DNA of 10,036 nt from NCBI GenBank assembly GCA_018830585.1, contig JAHJSD010000008.1, forward strand, positions 1-10,036, read 5' to 3'. Source of the stretch: Patescibacteria group bacterium. GTDB taxonomy: Bacteria; Patescibacteriota; Microgenomatia; UBA12405; JAHJSD01. Positions 1-6,001 of this stretch are shown here, piece by piece; position 1 is the stretch's first letter; each line of letters opens with the position of its first letter. The position numbers and the translations under genes were made by a program. Under the pieces are notes generated by a model. That model did no database searches and was not told the origin of the DNA. It saw only the letters and a program-made list of their open reading frames with translations.

Positions 1-35
1 GAAACTCGTATCTTTATCATTTAAACAACAAGCAG

Positions 36-56
36 ATCCTGAAATAAATTCAGGAT
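36..56. repeat. Hairpin of dispersed intergenic repeat (copy 1)
   Basis: The sequence shows a perfect 8-bp inverted repeat, ATCCTGAA / TTCAGGAT, with a 5-nt loop, followed directly by GACAA. The same tail follows the second hairpin at 114-142, so the two appear to be copies of one short palindromic family. Repeats ending in 'TTCAGGATGACA' are common in intergenic DNA of many bacterial genomes. It has no obvious T-run and so is not an obvious terminator. Confidence 0.6.
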
Positions 57-113
57 GACAACAAACTACACACCGGTTTACGTCCTAAGTTTTCGTTATC
101 TTGGAATAAGGGG

Positions 114-142
114 ATCCTTCTCTCCCTACGGGAGATCAGGAT
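114..142. repeat. Hairpin of dispersed intergenic repeat (copy 2)
   Basis: The outer arms ATCCT / AGGAT and inner arms TCTCCC / GGGAGA (loop TAC) form a hairpin with a small symmetric internal loop. It is followed by GACAA as in the copy at 36-56. Apart from these two hairpins, nothing gene-like is seen in 1-179. Confidence 0.55.
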
Positions 143-179
143 GACAATAATGCGAAACTCATGTCTAGATAGCCTCTGA

Positions 180-209
180 TTGGCGCCAACCCGCCTTCTT
201 TGTTATAAT
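180..209 (+). promoter_or_regulatory. Promoter of tRNA-Gly
   Basis: A -35 box TTGGCG (180-185) and a perfect -10 box TATAAT (204-209) are separated by 18 bp. Transcription would begin near 216, about four bases before the mature tRNA 5' end. The -35 box lies inside a perfect 10-bp palindrome, TTGGCGCCAA (180-189), which may be chance or a binding site. Confidence 0.75.
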
Positions 210-219
210 CTTACCTACT

Positions 220-293
220 GCGAGAGTAGCTCAGTTGGCTAGAGCGTTTGCTTGCCAAGCAAAAGGTCGCGGGTTCAAATCCCGTCTCTCGCT
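220..293 (+). tRNA. tRNA-Gly (anticodon GCC)
   Basis: All four arms fold without mismatch apart from a G-U pair. The acceptor stem is GCGAGAG / CTCTCGC (220-226 / 286-292). The D stem is GCTC / GAGC with GG in the loop. The anticodon stem is TTTGC / GCAAA with loop TTGCCAA and anticodon GCC at 254-256. The T arm is GCGGG-TTCAAAT-CCCGT. The discriminator base is U73, as expected for bacterial glycine tRNAs. The following bases are CCC, so CCA is not encoded and must be added by the CCA-adding enzyme. Its own promoter lies directly upstream. On the other strand the end of a PKD-protein reading frame runs through almost the whole tRNA. That overlap is an oddity of the protein frame and not a reason to doubt the tRNA. 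Confidence 0.97.
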
Positions 294-1301
294 CCCTCGT
301 ATTGTGATTTCAGCGGTGGCCGGTAATGAATCTACTTTACCATCATTTGCTATCAGCGTTACAACATATGTACCAGATGCTAAGTAACTGTGCTTTGGAT
401 TCAGTTCTGCTGAATCAATACTTATTCCATTACCGGCATCGAAATCCCATTTGTATGTTAATGGGTCACCATCTGGATCAGATGAAGAAGAGGCACTAAA
501 GGTTATTTCCTGACCGACATTAGGGTTTTCTGGCGAGTAAGTAAATGAAGCGACTGGCGGCTGGTTGGGTGCCGTAACTGACAAGGTCTTTTGAGCAGAA
601 CTTGTAAAGCCTTGATTATCGGTAACAGTTAAGGTAATGGTGTAAGTTCCTTGTGCATTGTAAGCATAAGTCACTATTTGGCCTTCTGCTATGTTCCCAT
701 CTCCAAGATCCCATTCATATTTGACAATTGTTCCATCCGGATCAAATGAAGAAGAGGCACTAAAGGTTATTTCTTGACCGACATTAGGGTTTTCTGGAGA
801 AGATATGAACGAAGCGACTGGCGGCTGGTTTTCTCCTATTATCCTTCTACCTACCCAGCTACCAGACCCCGTACGATGAGAACTAGTTCCCTCAACAGGA
901 CACTCATAAATGTGGTAAGCAAAAATTATAGAATCTCCACTAGCAGTCTCTGTTCCAGTTCTACTTCCATAAAAGGCAATATAGTCACCTCCAACAGAGC
1001 CACCTACGGAAAAGGGATGATTTAGGGATAATGAGACATTACTTCCTTCTCTTCCCCAATCGGAATAGTTATTTACTGTCCATCCAGATTCAGAGAAGCA
1101 GGGAAGTCCTCCACCATATCGAGCTGACATAGGAACACTTTCTGAGATTATCTTTCCATCTGAAACTCTAATTAAGAAATTGCCGCTAACGAAAAAATAC
1201 GGAGAGTAGGCATCCCCTTGCACATCGAAAGTGATTTCCCAAACTTCTTCTTGGGCTATTGCAACTGAAGTAGCCCCAAGAAGCATTACCAAACCCGCCA
1301 A
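231..1301 (-). CDS. Exported protein with two PKD domains, probably end-damaged
   Basis: Residue numbers count from a TTG start at 1301. The protein has the end of a signal peptide (hydrophobic run, then AIA-QEE near residue 17), an unrecognised N-terminal region (about 18-157, with Cys68 and Cys134), and two PKD domains (about 158-245 and 246-335). Each PKD domain shows the NQPPVASF opening, the DPDG loop, the W-D-F/L core and the GTY...VTL end strand. PKD domains are Ig-like beta sandwiches used in cell-surface adhesion and carbohydrate-binding proteins, so the product is probably exported. The TTG start cuts off the positively charged part of the signal peptide. The frame stays open upstream to a codon at 1335-1337, correctly spaced from a Shine-Dalgarno site but reading ATA. 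The last 20 residues are antisense to tRNA-Gly and look like read-through, not a designed C terminus. The gene lies 73-108 nt (depending on start) downstream of the 725-residue protein gene and is probably co-transcribed with it. Domain calls are firm; gene integrity is doubtful. Confidence 0.75.
   Translation of the reverse strand: MAGLVMLLGATSVAIAQEEVWEITFDVQGDAYSPYFFVSGNFLIRVSDGKIISESVPMSARYGGGLPCFSESGWTVNNYSDWGREGSNVSLSLNHPFSVGGSVGGDYIAFYGSRTGTETASGDSIIFAYHIYECPVEGTSSHRTGSGSWVGRRIIGENQPPVASFISSPENPNVGQEITFSASSSFDPDGTIVKYEWDLGDGNIAEGQIVTYAYNAQGTYTITLTVTDNQGFTSSAQKTLSVTAPNQPPVASFTYSPENPNVGQEITFSASSSSDPDGDPLTYKWDFDAGNGISIDSAELNPKHSYLASGTYVVTLIANDGKVDSLPATAEITIRGSERRDLNPRPFAWQANALAN
471..566. 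repeat. Intragenic direct repeat, copy in second PKD domain
   Basis: This 96-bp stretch pairs with 735-830 at the same length and with only about a dozen differences by eye, most of them in a single short patch. The spacing is 264 bp, exactly 88 codons, or one PKD domain. It encodes the conserved N-terminal half of each PKD domain, which indicates a fairly recent in-frame domain duplication. Confidence 0.85.
735..830. repeat. Intragenic direct repeat, copy in first PKD domain
   Basis: Partner of 471-566. The two copies translate to nearly the same residues from NQPPVASF through the DPDG loop. The 3' halves of the two domains differ much more, so either the duplication has diverged unevenly or gene conversion keeps only this half alike. 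Confidence 0.85.
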
Positions 1302-1334
1302 AACAACCGTTATGATTGATTTATAAGCTGTTTT

Positions 1335-1350
1335 TATATTTTTTACCTCT
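1335..1350 (-). promoter_or_regulatory. Shine-Dalgarno site with ATA at the expected start position
   Basis: On the minus strand, AGAGGT (1345-1350) is followed seven bases later by ATA AAA ACA GCT TAT (ATA at 1335-1337). Reading on in frame gives a textbook signal peptide: lysines, then IITVVLAGLVMLLGA, then a cleavage site. No ATG, GTG or TTG occurs in frame between the site and the TTG at 1301. The natural start is therefore probably this ATA, either used as a rare start or mutated from ATG. Confidence 0.55.
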
Positions 1351-1361
1351 TAAATTTGTTT

Positions 1362-1410
1362 GCAAAGAGAATTTTGGCTCCTTTGCCTTTCTTCTCTTAG
1401 AACTCTTTGC
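1362..1410. other. Inverted repeat in the gap between the two exported-protein genes
   Basis: Arms GCAAAGAG (1362-1369) and CTCTTTGC (1403-1410) form an 8-bp stem around a 33-nt loop, starting at the stop codon of the upstream gene. No T-run follows on the minus strand. It is therefore not a standard terminator; it could be an mRNA processing or stability hairpin. Confidence 0.35.
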
Positions 1411-3587
1411 TACAATAATTCTTTTACCTTTGAAATAACATCAAGAATATATGGATAGATTATCCCCTGCGACTCACAGTCTTTAATCCAGTCATTCTTG
1501 TCTGGTGCTCCTGATTTTACGCAACCGTCTGTCTTAATCAAGATATCGTTTTGAAGTTGCCCCAAGGCATCCTCATAATTACCTGCCTCTATATTTACTA
1601 TAACGGCATTTAGCTTGTTCAAAAGTGCGTTTTGCATATTTTCATTCTTGAAGACAAAAAGTTCCAGCGATACAACCTTGGTTTCCGCAGTCTGCACGCT
1701 CTCTATTACTAATGTCACTGATGTTACTGCCTGGATCTGAATAGTACTGGGATCGCTATCCACAAATCCATCATTTACTATCAGCTGCGCTACATAAGTA
1801 CCGGGAAGGTCTGAAACAAAAGACGTTATCATAGCAGTTGGGTTTGCTATTACAGATAAACTTCCTTCTGGAACCGAAGAAAGCATCCATTTATAATTTA
1901 GAGTATCTCCATTTGCATCTGAACTTCCTTTCCCATCAAGAATTACTGTATCACCCACAGCAACTGATTGACTTGTCCCAGCATTGGCTACTGGCTTTAA
2001 GTTTTCAAAACTTATGGTCACAGTGCCTGGTGAGCTTTGCGTCCAGGGGTCGCTTACTACCAGTTGCGCCACATAATTGCCTTGCACATCGGCTGCAAAG
2101 GTTGGTGTGGCAGTATTTGCGCCAACAAGGGAGGCATTGCTTCCATTAGGCACAGAGACAAATGTCCACCAATAGGCGATAGGATCACCGTCCGGATCAT
2201 AACTCTGAGTACCATCAAGTTGTATTATACCGATTACTATTACTGATTGATCCGGCCCAGCCGCCGCAATTGGTGCAGAGTTTGTAGTACTTACCGTAAG
2301 TGTATCAGGGGCGCTTGCTGCTCCCAGACTGTCAGTAACAACAAGTTGCAGCACATAATCTCCGGGAAGGTCTGTGGTAAATGTCGGATTAACTATCTTG
2401 GAATTTGAAAACAAAGCAGTGCTTCCAGTTGGCATAGATACAAAACTCCACTCATAGGTTAATGGTATATTGCCATCAGGGTCAGAGCTTCCACTTCCGT
2501 CAAGTGTAACTATGCTTCCAACATGAGCAGTCTGGTCAAGACCAGCATTTGCAATGGGAGAAATATTGGCAGTTTTTATAGTGGCCATATAGATGTCACC
2601 ACTTCCAGTCCCATAGTCTGACCAGACAATACGGCTTCCATCAATGCTTGCTCCCCAAGTGTCATATCCCCCTGGGTTTGTATCCCCTGTAGCTACAGGA
2701 TATTCAATCCCTGTAGAAATGTCATACATATAAATATCGGTTTCGTTTGTGCCGCGTCGCTGATCGGTCCATACTACATAGTTTCCAGACACATCAGGTC
2801 CCCACTGAAATGCTGGATTTGTAGATACAGGACTTTCTATACCTGTTGAAATATCATACATAAATATGTCTGGAATTTGGTTAACTTCTGTTTGATTTTC
2901 CCATACAATAAGGTTGTTGTATATTGACACTCTTTTTCCTTGGAAACCGCTGTAATATGAATTACTTATTCGTCTTTCTATCCCTGTGGAAAGGTCATAC
3001 ATGTAAACATTCAGATTTGGAAAATCTCTAAAATCCCACCAGACAATCTTATCGCCGTAGATATCCGGGTCATACTGACTTGCCGTATTTGTAGTTATCT
3101 GAGTCTCTATCCCTGTTGAAAGATCATACATCCATATATCGCCGTTACCAGTTCGGTTATCGTAATATACAACTTTATCACCATAGATGCCTGGTCTATG
3201 AGCGGTTGTTGATGAAGTTATCCGCCTTTCTATTCCTGTAGTTAAATCAAAACCATAAATGTCAGAGCCACCATTTCGCGTGTCTTCCCACACAATAAAG
3301 TTGCCATATACATTGGGGTAATATTGATATGCTGGATTTGTAGTGACTGGAGATTCTATTCCAGTAGCTAAGTTATACATGTATATATCCCAGTTTCCGT
3401 TTCTCCCATCTTCCCACACAATGTAGTTACCATAGATAGCAGGCCTCCCCTGATAAGCTGAATTTGATGTTATGCGTTGTTTAATGAACTCTATTTGCCC
3501 CTCTTGGGCAAAAGCTGTGCCCATAAAGGCGAAACCAAGAATTAAAAGACTAATTGAAAATATAATTGCTTTGTTTAATTTTTTCAT
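1410..3587 (-). CDS. Exported beta-propeller/PKD surface protein
   Basis: The product is 725 residues. It begins with a clear signal peptide (MKKLNK, hydrophobic run, AFA-QEG near 27). Residues about 32-338 are seven copies of a 40-48 residue unit of the type 'IYGNYIVWEDxRNGxxDIYMYDLSTGIE', which are TolB-like beta-propeller blades. Three PKD/REJ-like domains follow (about 340-433, 436-526, 529-620), each with D-G-S-S-DP/N-G and a closing G-x-Y-V-x-Q-L-V-V-x-D strand. A linker strand and a helical C-terminal domain (about 645-725) with Cys689 and Cys704 recall FIMAH-type helical domains of secreted proteins. Such proteins sit on or outside the membrane and bind proteins or glycans; no catalytic motif is visible. 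The ATG start is fixed by AGGAGG eight bases upstream. It is the first gene of a probable two-gene unit with the PKD gene downstream. The function is inferred from domains only. Confidence 0.9.
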   Translation of the reverse strand: MKKLNKAIIFSISLLILGFAFMGTAFAQEGQIEFIKQRITSNSAYQGRPAIYGNYIVWEDGRNGNWDIYMYNLATGIESPVTTNPAYQYYPNVYGNFIVWEDTRNGGSDIYGFDLTTGIERRITSSTTAHRPGIYGDKVVYYDNRTGNGDIWMYDLSTGIETQITTNTASQYDPDIYGDKIVWWDFRDFPNLNVYMYDLSTGIERRISNSYYSGFQGKRVSIYNNLIVWENQTEVNQIPDIFMYDISTGIESPVSTNPAFQWGPDVSGNYVVWTDQRRGTNETDIYMYDISTGIEYPVATGDTNPGGYDTWGASIDGSRIVWSDYGTGSGDIYMATIKTANISPIANAGLDQTAHVGSIVTLDGSGSSDPDGNIPLTYEWSFVSMPTGSTALFSNSKIVNPTFTTDLPGDYVLQLVVTDSLGAASAPDTLTVSTTNSAPIAAAGPDQSVIVIGIIQLDGTQSYDPDGDPIAYWWTFVSVPNGSNASLVGANTATPTFAADVQGNYVAQLVVSDPWTQSSPGTVTISFENLKPVANAGTSQSVAVGDTVILDGKGSSDANGDTLNYKWMLSSVPEGSLSVIANPTAMITSFVSDLPGTYVAQLIVNDGFVDSDPSTIQIQAVTSVTLVIESVQTAETKVVSLELFVFKNENMQNALLNKLNAVIVNIEAGNYEDALGQLQNDILIKTDGCVKSGAPDKNDWIKDCESQGIIYPYILDVISKVKELL

Positions 3588-3595
3588 AATTTTAT

Positions 3596-3601
3596 CCTCC
3601 T
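3596..3601 (-). promoter_or_regulatory. Shine-Dalgarno site of the beta-propeller/PKD gene
   Basis: AGGAGG on the minus strand, eight bases before the ATG at 3587. The match is perfect and decides the start codon. Confidence 0.85.
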
Positions 3602-3653
3602 TTTTAATTTTATATTTGTCAACCTTGAAGGACCATCAAGACCTACTTACATT

Positions 3654-3682
3654 AATATAATGAACTTTGCATTAAAATGCAA
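3654..3682 (-). promoter_or_regulatory. Candidate promoter of the exported-protein pair
   Basis: On the minus strand, TTGCAT (3677-3682) and TATATT (3654-3659) are separated by 17 bp. This predicts a start near 3647 and a leader of about 60 nt. The -35 box is part of a palindrome, TTGCATT-AA-AATGCAA (3667-3682), which could be an operator. The -10 matches five of six consensus bases and the -35 only three. Confidence 0.5.
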
Positions 3683-4086
3683 GAACCTTGATTCCTCGTT
3701 TCACTTGGAATGGATAAAGCTCTTTATGCTAAAGTTTCCACACAAAAGTTAAAAAAATGAAAGTCCTTTAGATGATTTATAGGAAATGACGCTAAAATTT
3801 TTGTGAGATTTTCGGCGAGCGGACAAAAATGGAAGGGGTTGGGAGGAGGAAATTTTTGCCCGCGAGCCGAAGTGGAGCGAATGGATTTTTTCAGGAATTT
3901 TTGATAAAATAAGGCAAGCTTGATTCATCGAAAACCTAAAAGTTTTCTCGGAAATGAGTTCGAGCGATTTTGTAGATATACTCCCGTCTTTCGCCAAGGC
4001 TACAGACGGGTAGCTATAGCAAGCGCAAATCAAACTTTCAGTGTTTCAAGCTTAAAAATGTGGTAAATTTGTTTTGCGGGTACTAT
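3683..4086. other. Gene-free spacer with dispersed repeats
   Basis: No convincing gene is seen. From about 3829 to 3910 there is a purine-rich block ending in GGAATTTTTGATAAAAT, similar in style to the block before the SDR gene (6771-6801). TGATAAAAT (3902-3910) matches an extended -10 promoter element. A small hairpin GAAAAC / GTTTTC lies at 3930-3947 and a larger one, CCCGTCT / AGACGGG, at 3983-4010. A minus-strand open frame through the block has no start signals or recognisable domain and is taken as a by-product of the repeats. Confidence 0.55.
3958..3982 (+). repeat. 25-bp inverted repeat, left arm
   Basis: This segment is the exact reverse complement of 4481-4505 (25 of 25 bases; core GAGCGATTTTGTAGATATAC). 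The two arms enclose the GIY-YIG pseudogene, about 500 bp apart. The match does not extend on either side. Confidence 0.9.
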
Positions 4087-4362
4087 ATGTATTACGTCTA
4101 CATTCTCCAAAGTTCAAAATCCAAGACCTTATATTACGGCTATACATCTAAACCTAAGGAGAAGAATAGAAGAACATCAAACTGGCAAAACCAATATACC
4201 AAAGGGCACTTTCCTTGAGAATTGGTTTGGTACTGTGCATTTGGTGGTAAGAAAAAAGCAAAAGCTTTTGAACTTTACCTAAAGTCTGGATCGGGCAAAG
4301 CGTTTGTGTACAAAAGATTGGTCAATGTAGCTTCGACGAAAGATGGTAACAGAGACGAATAG
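4087..4362 (+). pseudogene. GIY-YIG nuclease-like protein, frameshifted and interrupted
   Basis: The N terminus MYYVYILQSSKSKTLYYGYT is a clear GIY-YIG start of the small UvrC-like type common in CPR bacteria. Between 4154 and 4192 the family sequence (LRRRIEEHQTGKT) continues in another frame, then returns to the first frame with YTKG. This implies one insertion and one compensating deletion. A TGA at 4216-4218 stands where the family usually has Trp (P-W-E-L-V becomes P-stop-E-L-V). The rest, ELVWYCAFGGKKKAKAFELY followed by LKSGSGKAFVYKRL, is family-typical to the TAG at 4360-4362. In an intact gene this would be a protein of about 90 residues; such proteins are presumed DNA-cutting but are mostly uncharacterised. 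TGA is the stop of two apparently intact genes nearby, so recoding is unlikely and this is a recent pseudogene. TGGTAAATT at 4061-4069 may be the relic of its promoter. Confidence 0.8.
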
Positions 4363-4446
4363 GTGTTCCAAAGCTAAATCGCTCCGGATCTGAACCACTC
4401 CAAAGCTTTAGCGTAGGATGGTCAGCGAAGGACGAAGCGAAGGACA

Positions 4447-4460
4447 CCCGTCTCCCGCTC
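4447..4460 (+). other. Short copy of the tRNA-Gly 3' end (possible attachment-site relic)
   Basis: CCCGTCTCCCGCTC matches tRNA positions 281-294 (CCCGTCTCTCGCTC) at 13 of 14 bases in the same orientation. Integrases often use tRNA 3' ends as attachment sites and leave such a duplicate at the far end of the element. No integrase is seen between the two copies, and the match is short, so the reading is weak. Confidence 0.25.
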
Positions 4461-4480
4461 AAAATTGTTTAACAATTTTG

Positions 4481-4505
4481 AGTATATCTACAAAATCGCT
4501 CGAAC
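4481..4505 (-). repeat. 25-bp inverted repeat, right arm
   Basis: Exact reverse complement of 3958-3982. It follows the odd palindrome at 4460-4480 directly. Confidence 0.9.
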
Positions 4506-4556
4506 CTATTCTATCAAAAATTACTGACAAATCATAGCGTCTTCGGCTGCGGCGAG

Positions 4557-4576
4557 CCTGCCTGCCGGCAGGCAGG
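4557..4576. repeat. 20-bp perfect palindrome
   Basis: CCTGCCTGCCGGCAGGCAGG is its own reverse complement. GC-rich palindromes of this exact style are a familiar dispersed element in Parcubacteria intergenic DNA. This one lies in a spacer between the GIY-YIG remnant and the methyltransferase gene. Confidence 0.8.
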
Positions 4577-4653
4577 GAAAAGGCCCCACAAAATCACTTC
4601 GTAATTAGCGGGGTAAAGGTTTAAGGGGAAAAGAAATCCCAGTAGAACGCTTA

Positions 4654-4687
4654 CTTGCTCGCGAGGTTTACATCCTCGCCTCGCAAG
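4654..4687. repeat. GC-rich hairpin
   Basis: Outer arms CTTGC / GCAAG and inner arms GCGAGG / CCTCGC surround the loop TTTACAT, with a small internal loop. No T-run follows on either strand, so it is better read as part of a repeat than as a terminator. Confidence 0.45.
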
Positions 4688-4707
4688 AGCGCGTCTACGG
4701 GACACGG

Positions 4708-4747
4708 TCGCCGCCGACGCTTCCGCTTTCGCAGATTTTTTCGCGCT
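4708..4747 (-). repeat. 40-bp inverted repeat, left arm
   Basis: This segment is the exact reverse complement of 6595-6634 (40 of 40 bases; core CGCTTCCGCTTTCGCAGATT). The two arms bracket the methyltransferase and C39-like peptidase genes with about 1.85 kb between them. Identity stops sharply at both edges of the 40 bp. Confidence 0.92.
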
Positions 4748-4763
4748 GGAAAAGTAAGTTGAA

Positions 4764-4769
4764 TATAAA
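4764..4769 (+). promoter_or_regulatory. Possible -10 box of the methyltransferase gene
   Basis: TATAAA lies seven bases before the ATG at 4777. No Shine-Dalgarno site precedes that ATG, so if this is the -10 box the transcript would be nearly leaderless. The corresponding -35 region falls in the inverted repeat and matches poorly. Confidence 0.3.
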
Positions 4770-4776
4770 AATATAA

Positions 4777-6000
4777 ATGCTATACTCCCCGAAAGATGTA
4801 AAATCTATGCTTACACACAACAAGAAATTTATCAAAAATTGTAAACCTGCATTATTAGAACTTTTTCGAAATGATCTGAAAACATATATTGAACTTTTCT
4901 TTTATGAGAAAGAAATAGATGGCTCCAAAAGTAAGGATAAGGATATGTTTGAAACTCTTCAAAATGCAGGTTTATTAACAAAATATAACAAGAGTTACTA
5001 TGCTAATGTGATGGTTTATCCTCTAAGAGACAAATTTATTGTTACAGACTTTGTGTTTTCTGTTAAACATAAAAAATTCATCAATTTTGGCCGAGGGAAA
5101 AGAGAATTATTTATTAGAAAACGAGATCAAGTTTGGGCAATGTTGCCTCATGAAACTCCTCAAATTATCAAAAACCTTAAAGTTAATAAGAACGATATTG
5201 TCTTAGATTTAGCAACAGGTTCTGGAGCCATTGCCTTATTTTGTGCAGATAAGGCAAAAAGAGTTTATGCCACGGATATCAATCCTAAGGCCGTTGAGTA
5301 TGCTAAATTTAATGCGATTCTGAATAATTTGGAACACAAAATAGAATTCCGAATTGGAGATCTTTTCTCACCAGTGAGGAATTTGAGATTTAACTACATT
5401 GTCTGGAATGGTCCAACGGTTGCTGCTCCGGATGTTTCAGATCCAAAAACCACTTACGCCTTGAGCGATTTTGGTGGGCCTGACGGTGCGGACTTCACTC
5501 GGAGATTTATTGATGAGGTTCGGGGCTTTATTAAAAAAGATTTTACTATCCAATGGTATGATTCTTGTTTGGGGAATAGAAAAAAGAGCGTTTCTGTTGA
5601 TTATCTAACCAAAAAATTTAAAGATAAAAACTGGAGGGTAGAAATTAACCATTTTAACAAAAATAGAGGAATTCCTTTGTCTACTACCCAAAAACTTTTT
5701 AGAAGATATCGCTATGGTAAATATCCATTGGCTTTTGATAATTTCGTTGAAGTAAACCGCTCTGAAAAGAATTGGCTAAAGTGGATAAAAAGGAATAAAT
5801 TAAACTTCGTTCACTTCGCAATCATTACGATTACCTCGAATTCTACTAATCGTTTTGAGATATTCGAAAAATTTCTTAGTAAAAATATTGTTGCGCCAAG
5901 CTTTATTTATAAAGAATGGCATTCTATGAAAGAAAAGCAGATAAAAGAAATATTATTTGGAGAAGGCACTTTAAAAACCTTTAAAAAGGAGGGCACTTGA
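4777..6000 (+). CDS. Class I SAM-dependent methyltransferase
   Basis: The product is 407 residues and soluble. The N-terminal part (about 20-110) is unrecognised but suggests a winged-helix-like module. The methyltransferase core begins near 138: motif I LDLATGSGAIAL (143-154), acidic end of strand 2 ATDIN (165-169), GD at 194-195, and motif IV in NYIVWNGPTV (206-215). The arrangement recalls the HemK/RsmC 'small methyltransferase' group and larger proteins with a helical N-domain before it. In that group motif IV is usually NPPY/F, and here NGPT replaces it, so the methyl acceptor may not be a planar amide or base nitrogen. The 150-residue C-terminal extension has no motif that I recognise. 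The stop overlaps the translation-start region of the C39-like gene (1-nt gap), so the two are translationally coupled. An in-frame ATG at 4807 is an alternative start. The enzyme class is sure; the substrate is unknown. Confidence 0.88.
   Translation: MLYSPKDVKSMLTHNKKFIKNCKPALLELFRNDLKTYIELFFYEKEIDGSKSKDKDMFETLQNAGLLTKYNKSYYANVMVYPLRDKFIVTDFVFSVKHKKFINFGRGKRELFIRKRDQVWAMLPHETPQIIKNLKVNKNDIVLDLATGSGAIALFCADKAKRVYATDINPKAVEYAKFNAILNNLEHKIEFRIGDLFSPVRNLRFNYIVWNGPTVAAPDVSDPKTTYALSDFGGPDGADFTRRFIDEVRGFIKKDFTIQWYDSCLGNRKKSVSVDYLTKKFKDKNWRVEINHFNKNRGIPLSTTQKLFRRYRYGKYPLAFDNFVEVNRSEKNWLKWIKRNKLNFVHFAIITITSNSTNRFEIFEKFLSKNIVAPSFIYKEWHSMKEKQIKEILFGEGTLKTFKKEGT
5986..5992 (+). promoter_or_regulatory. 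Strong internal Shine-Dalgarno site before the C39-like gene
   Basis: AAGGAGG lies inside the last codons of the methyltransferase gene, nine bases before the ATG at 6002. It decides that start and indicates deliberate co-translation of the pair, in contrast to the methyltransferase itself, which has no such site. Confidence 0.85.
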
Positions 6001-6001
6001 A

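Larger units (their letters stand above)
4363..4707. other. Gene-free spacer, repeats and palindromes
   Basis: No coding region is supported. The part just after the pseudogene contains the inverted pair GCTAAA / TTTAGC and two copies of CCAAAGCT. A segment at 4447-4460 resembles the 3' end of tRNA-Gly. CAAAATTGTT-T-AACAATTTTG (4460-4480) is a perfect palindrome around one base. A CPR-type palindrome sits at 4557-4576 and a hairpin at 4654-4687. Confidence 0.55.

Noticed and set aside
471..830. PKD direct repeat as a mobile or regulatory repeat
   Set aside because: It is in frame, spaced by one domain length and codes for conserved PKD residues, so it is a protein-level duplication.
3749..4033. 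Minus-strand 94-residue open frame
   Set aside because: It runs through repeat-like spacer DNA and hairpins, has no ribosome-binding site or domain, and its composition follows the repeat block.
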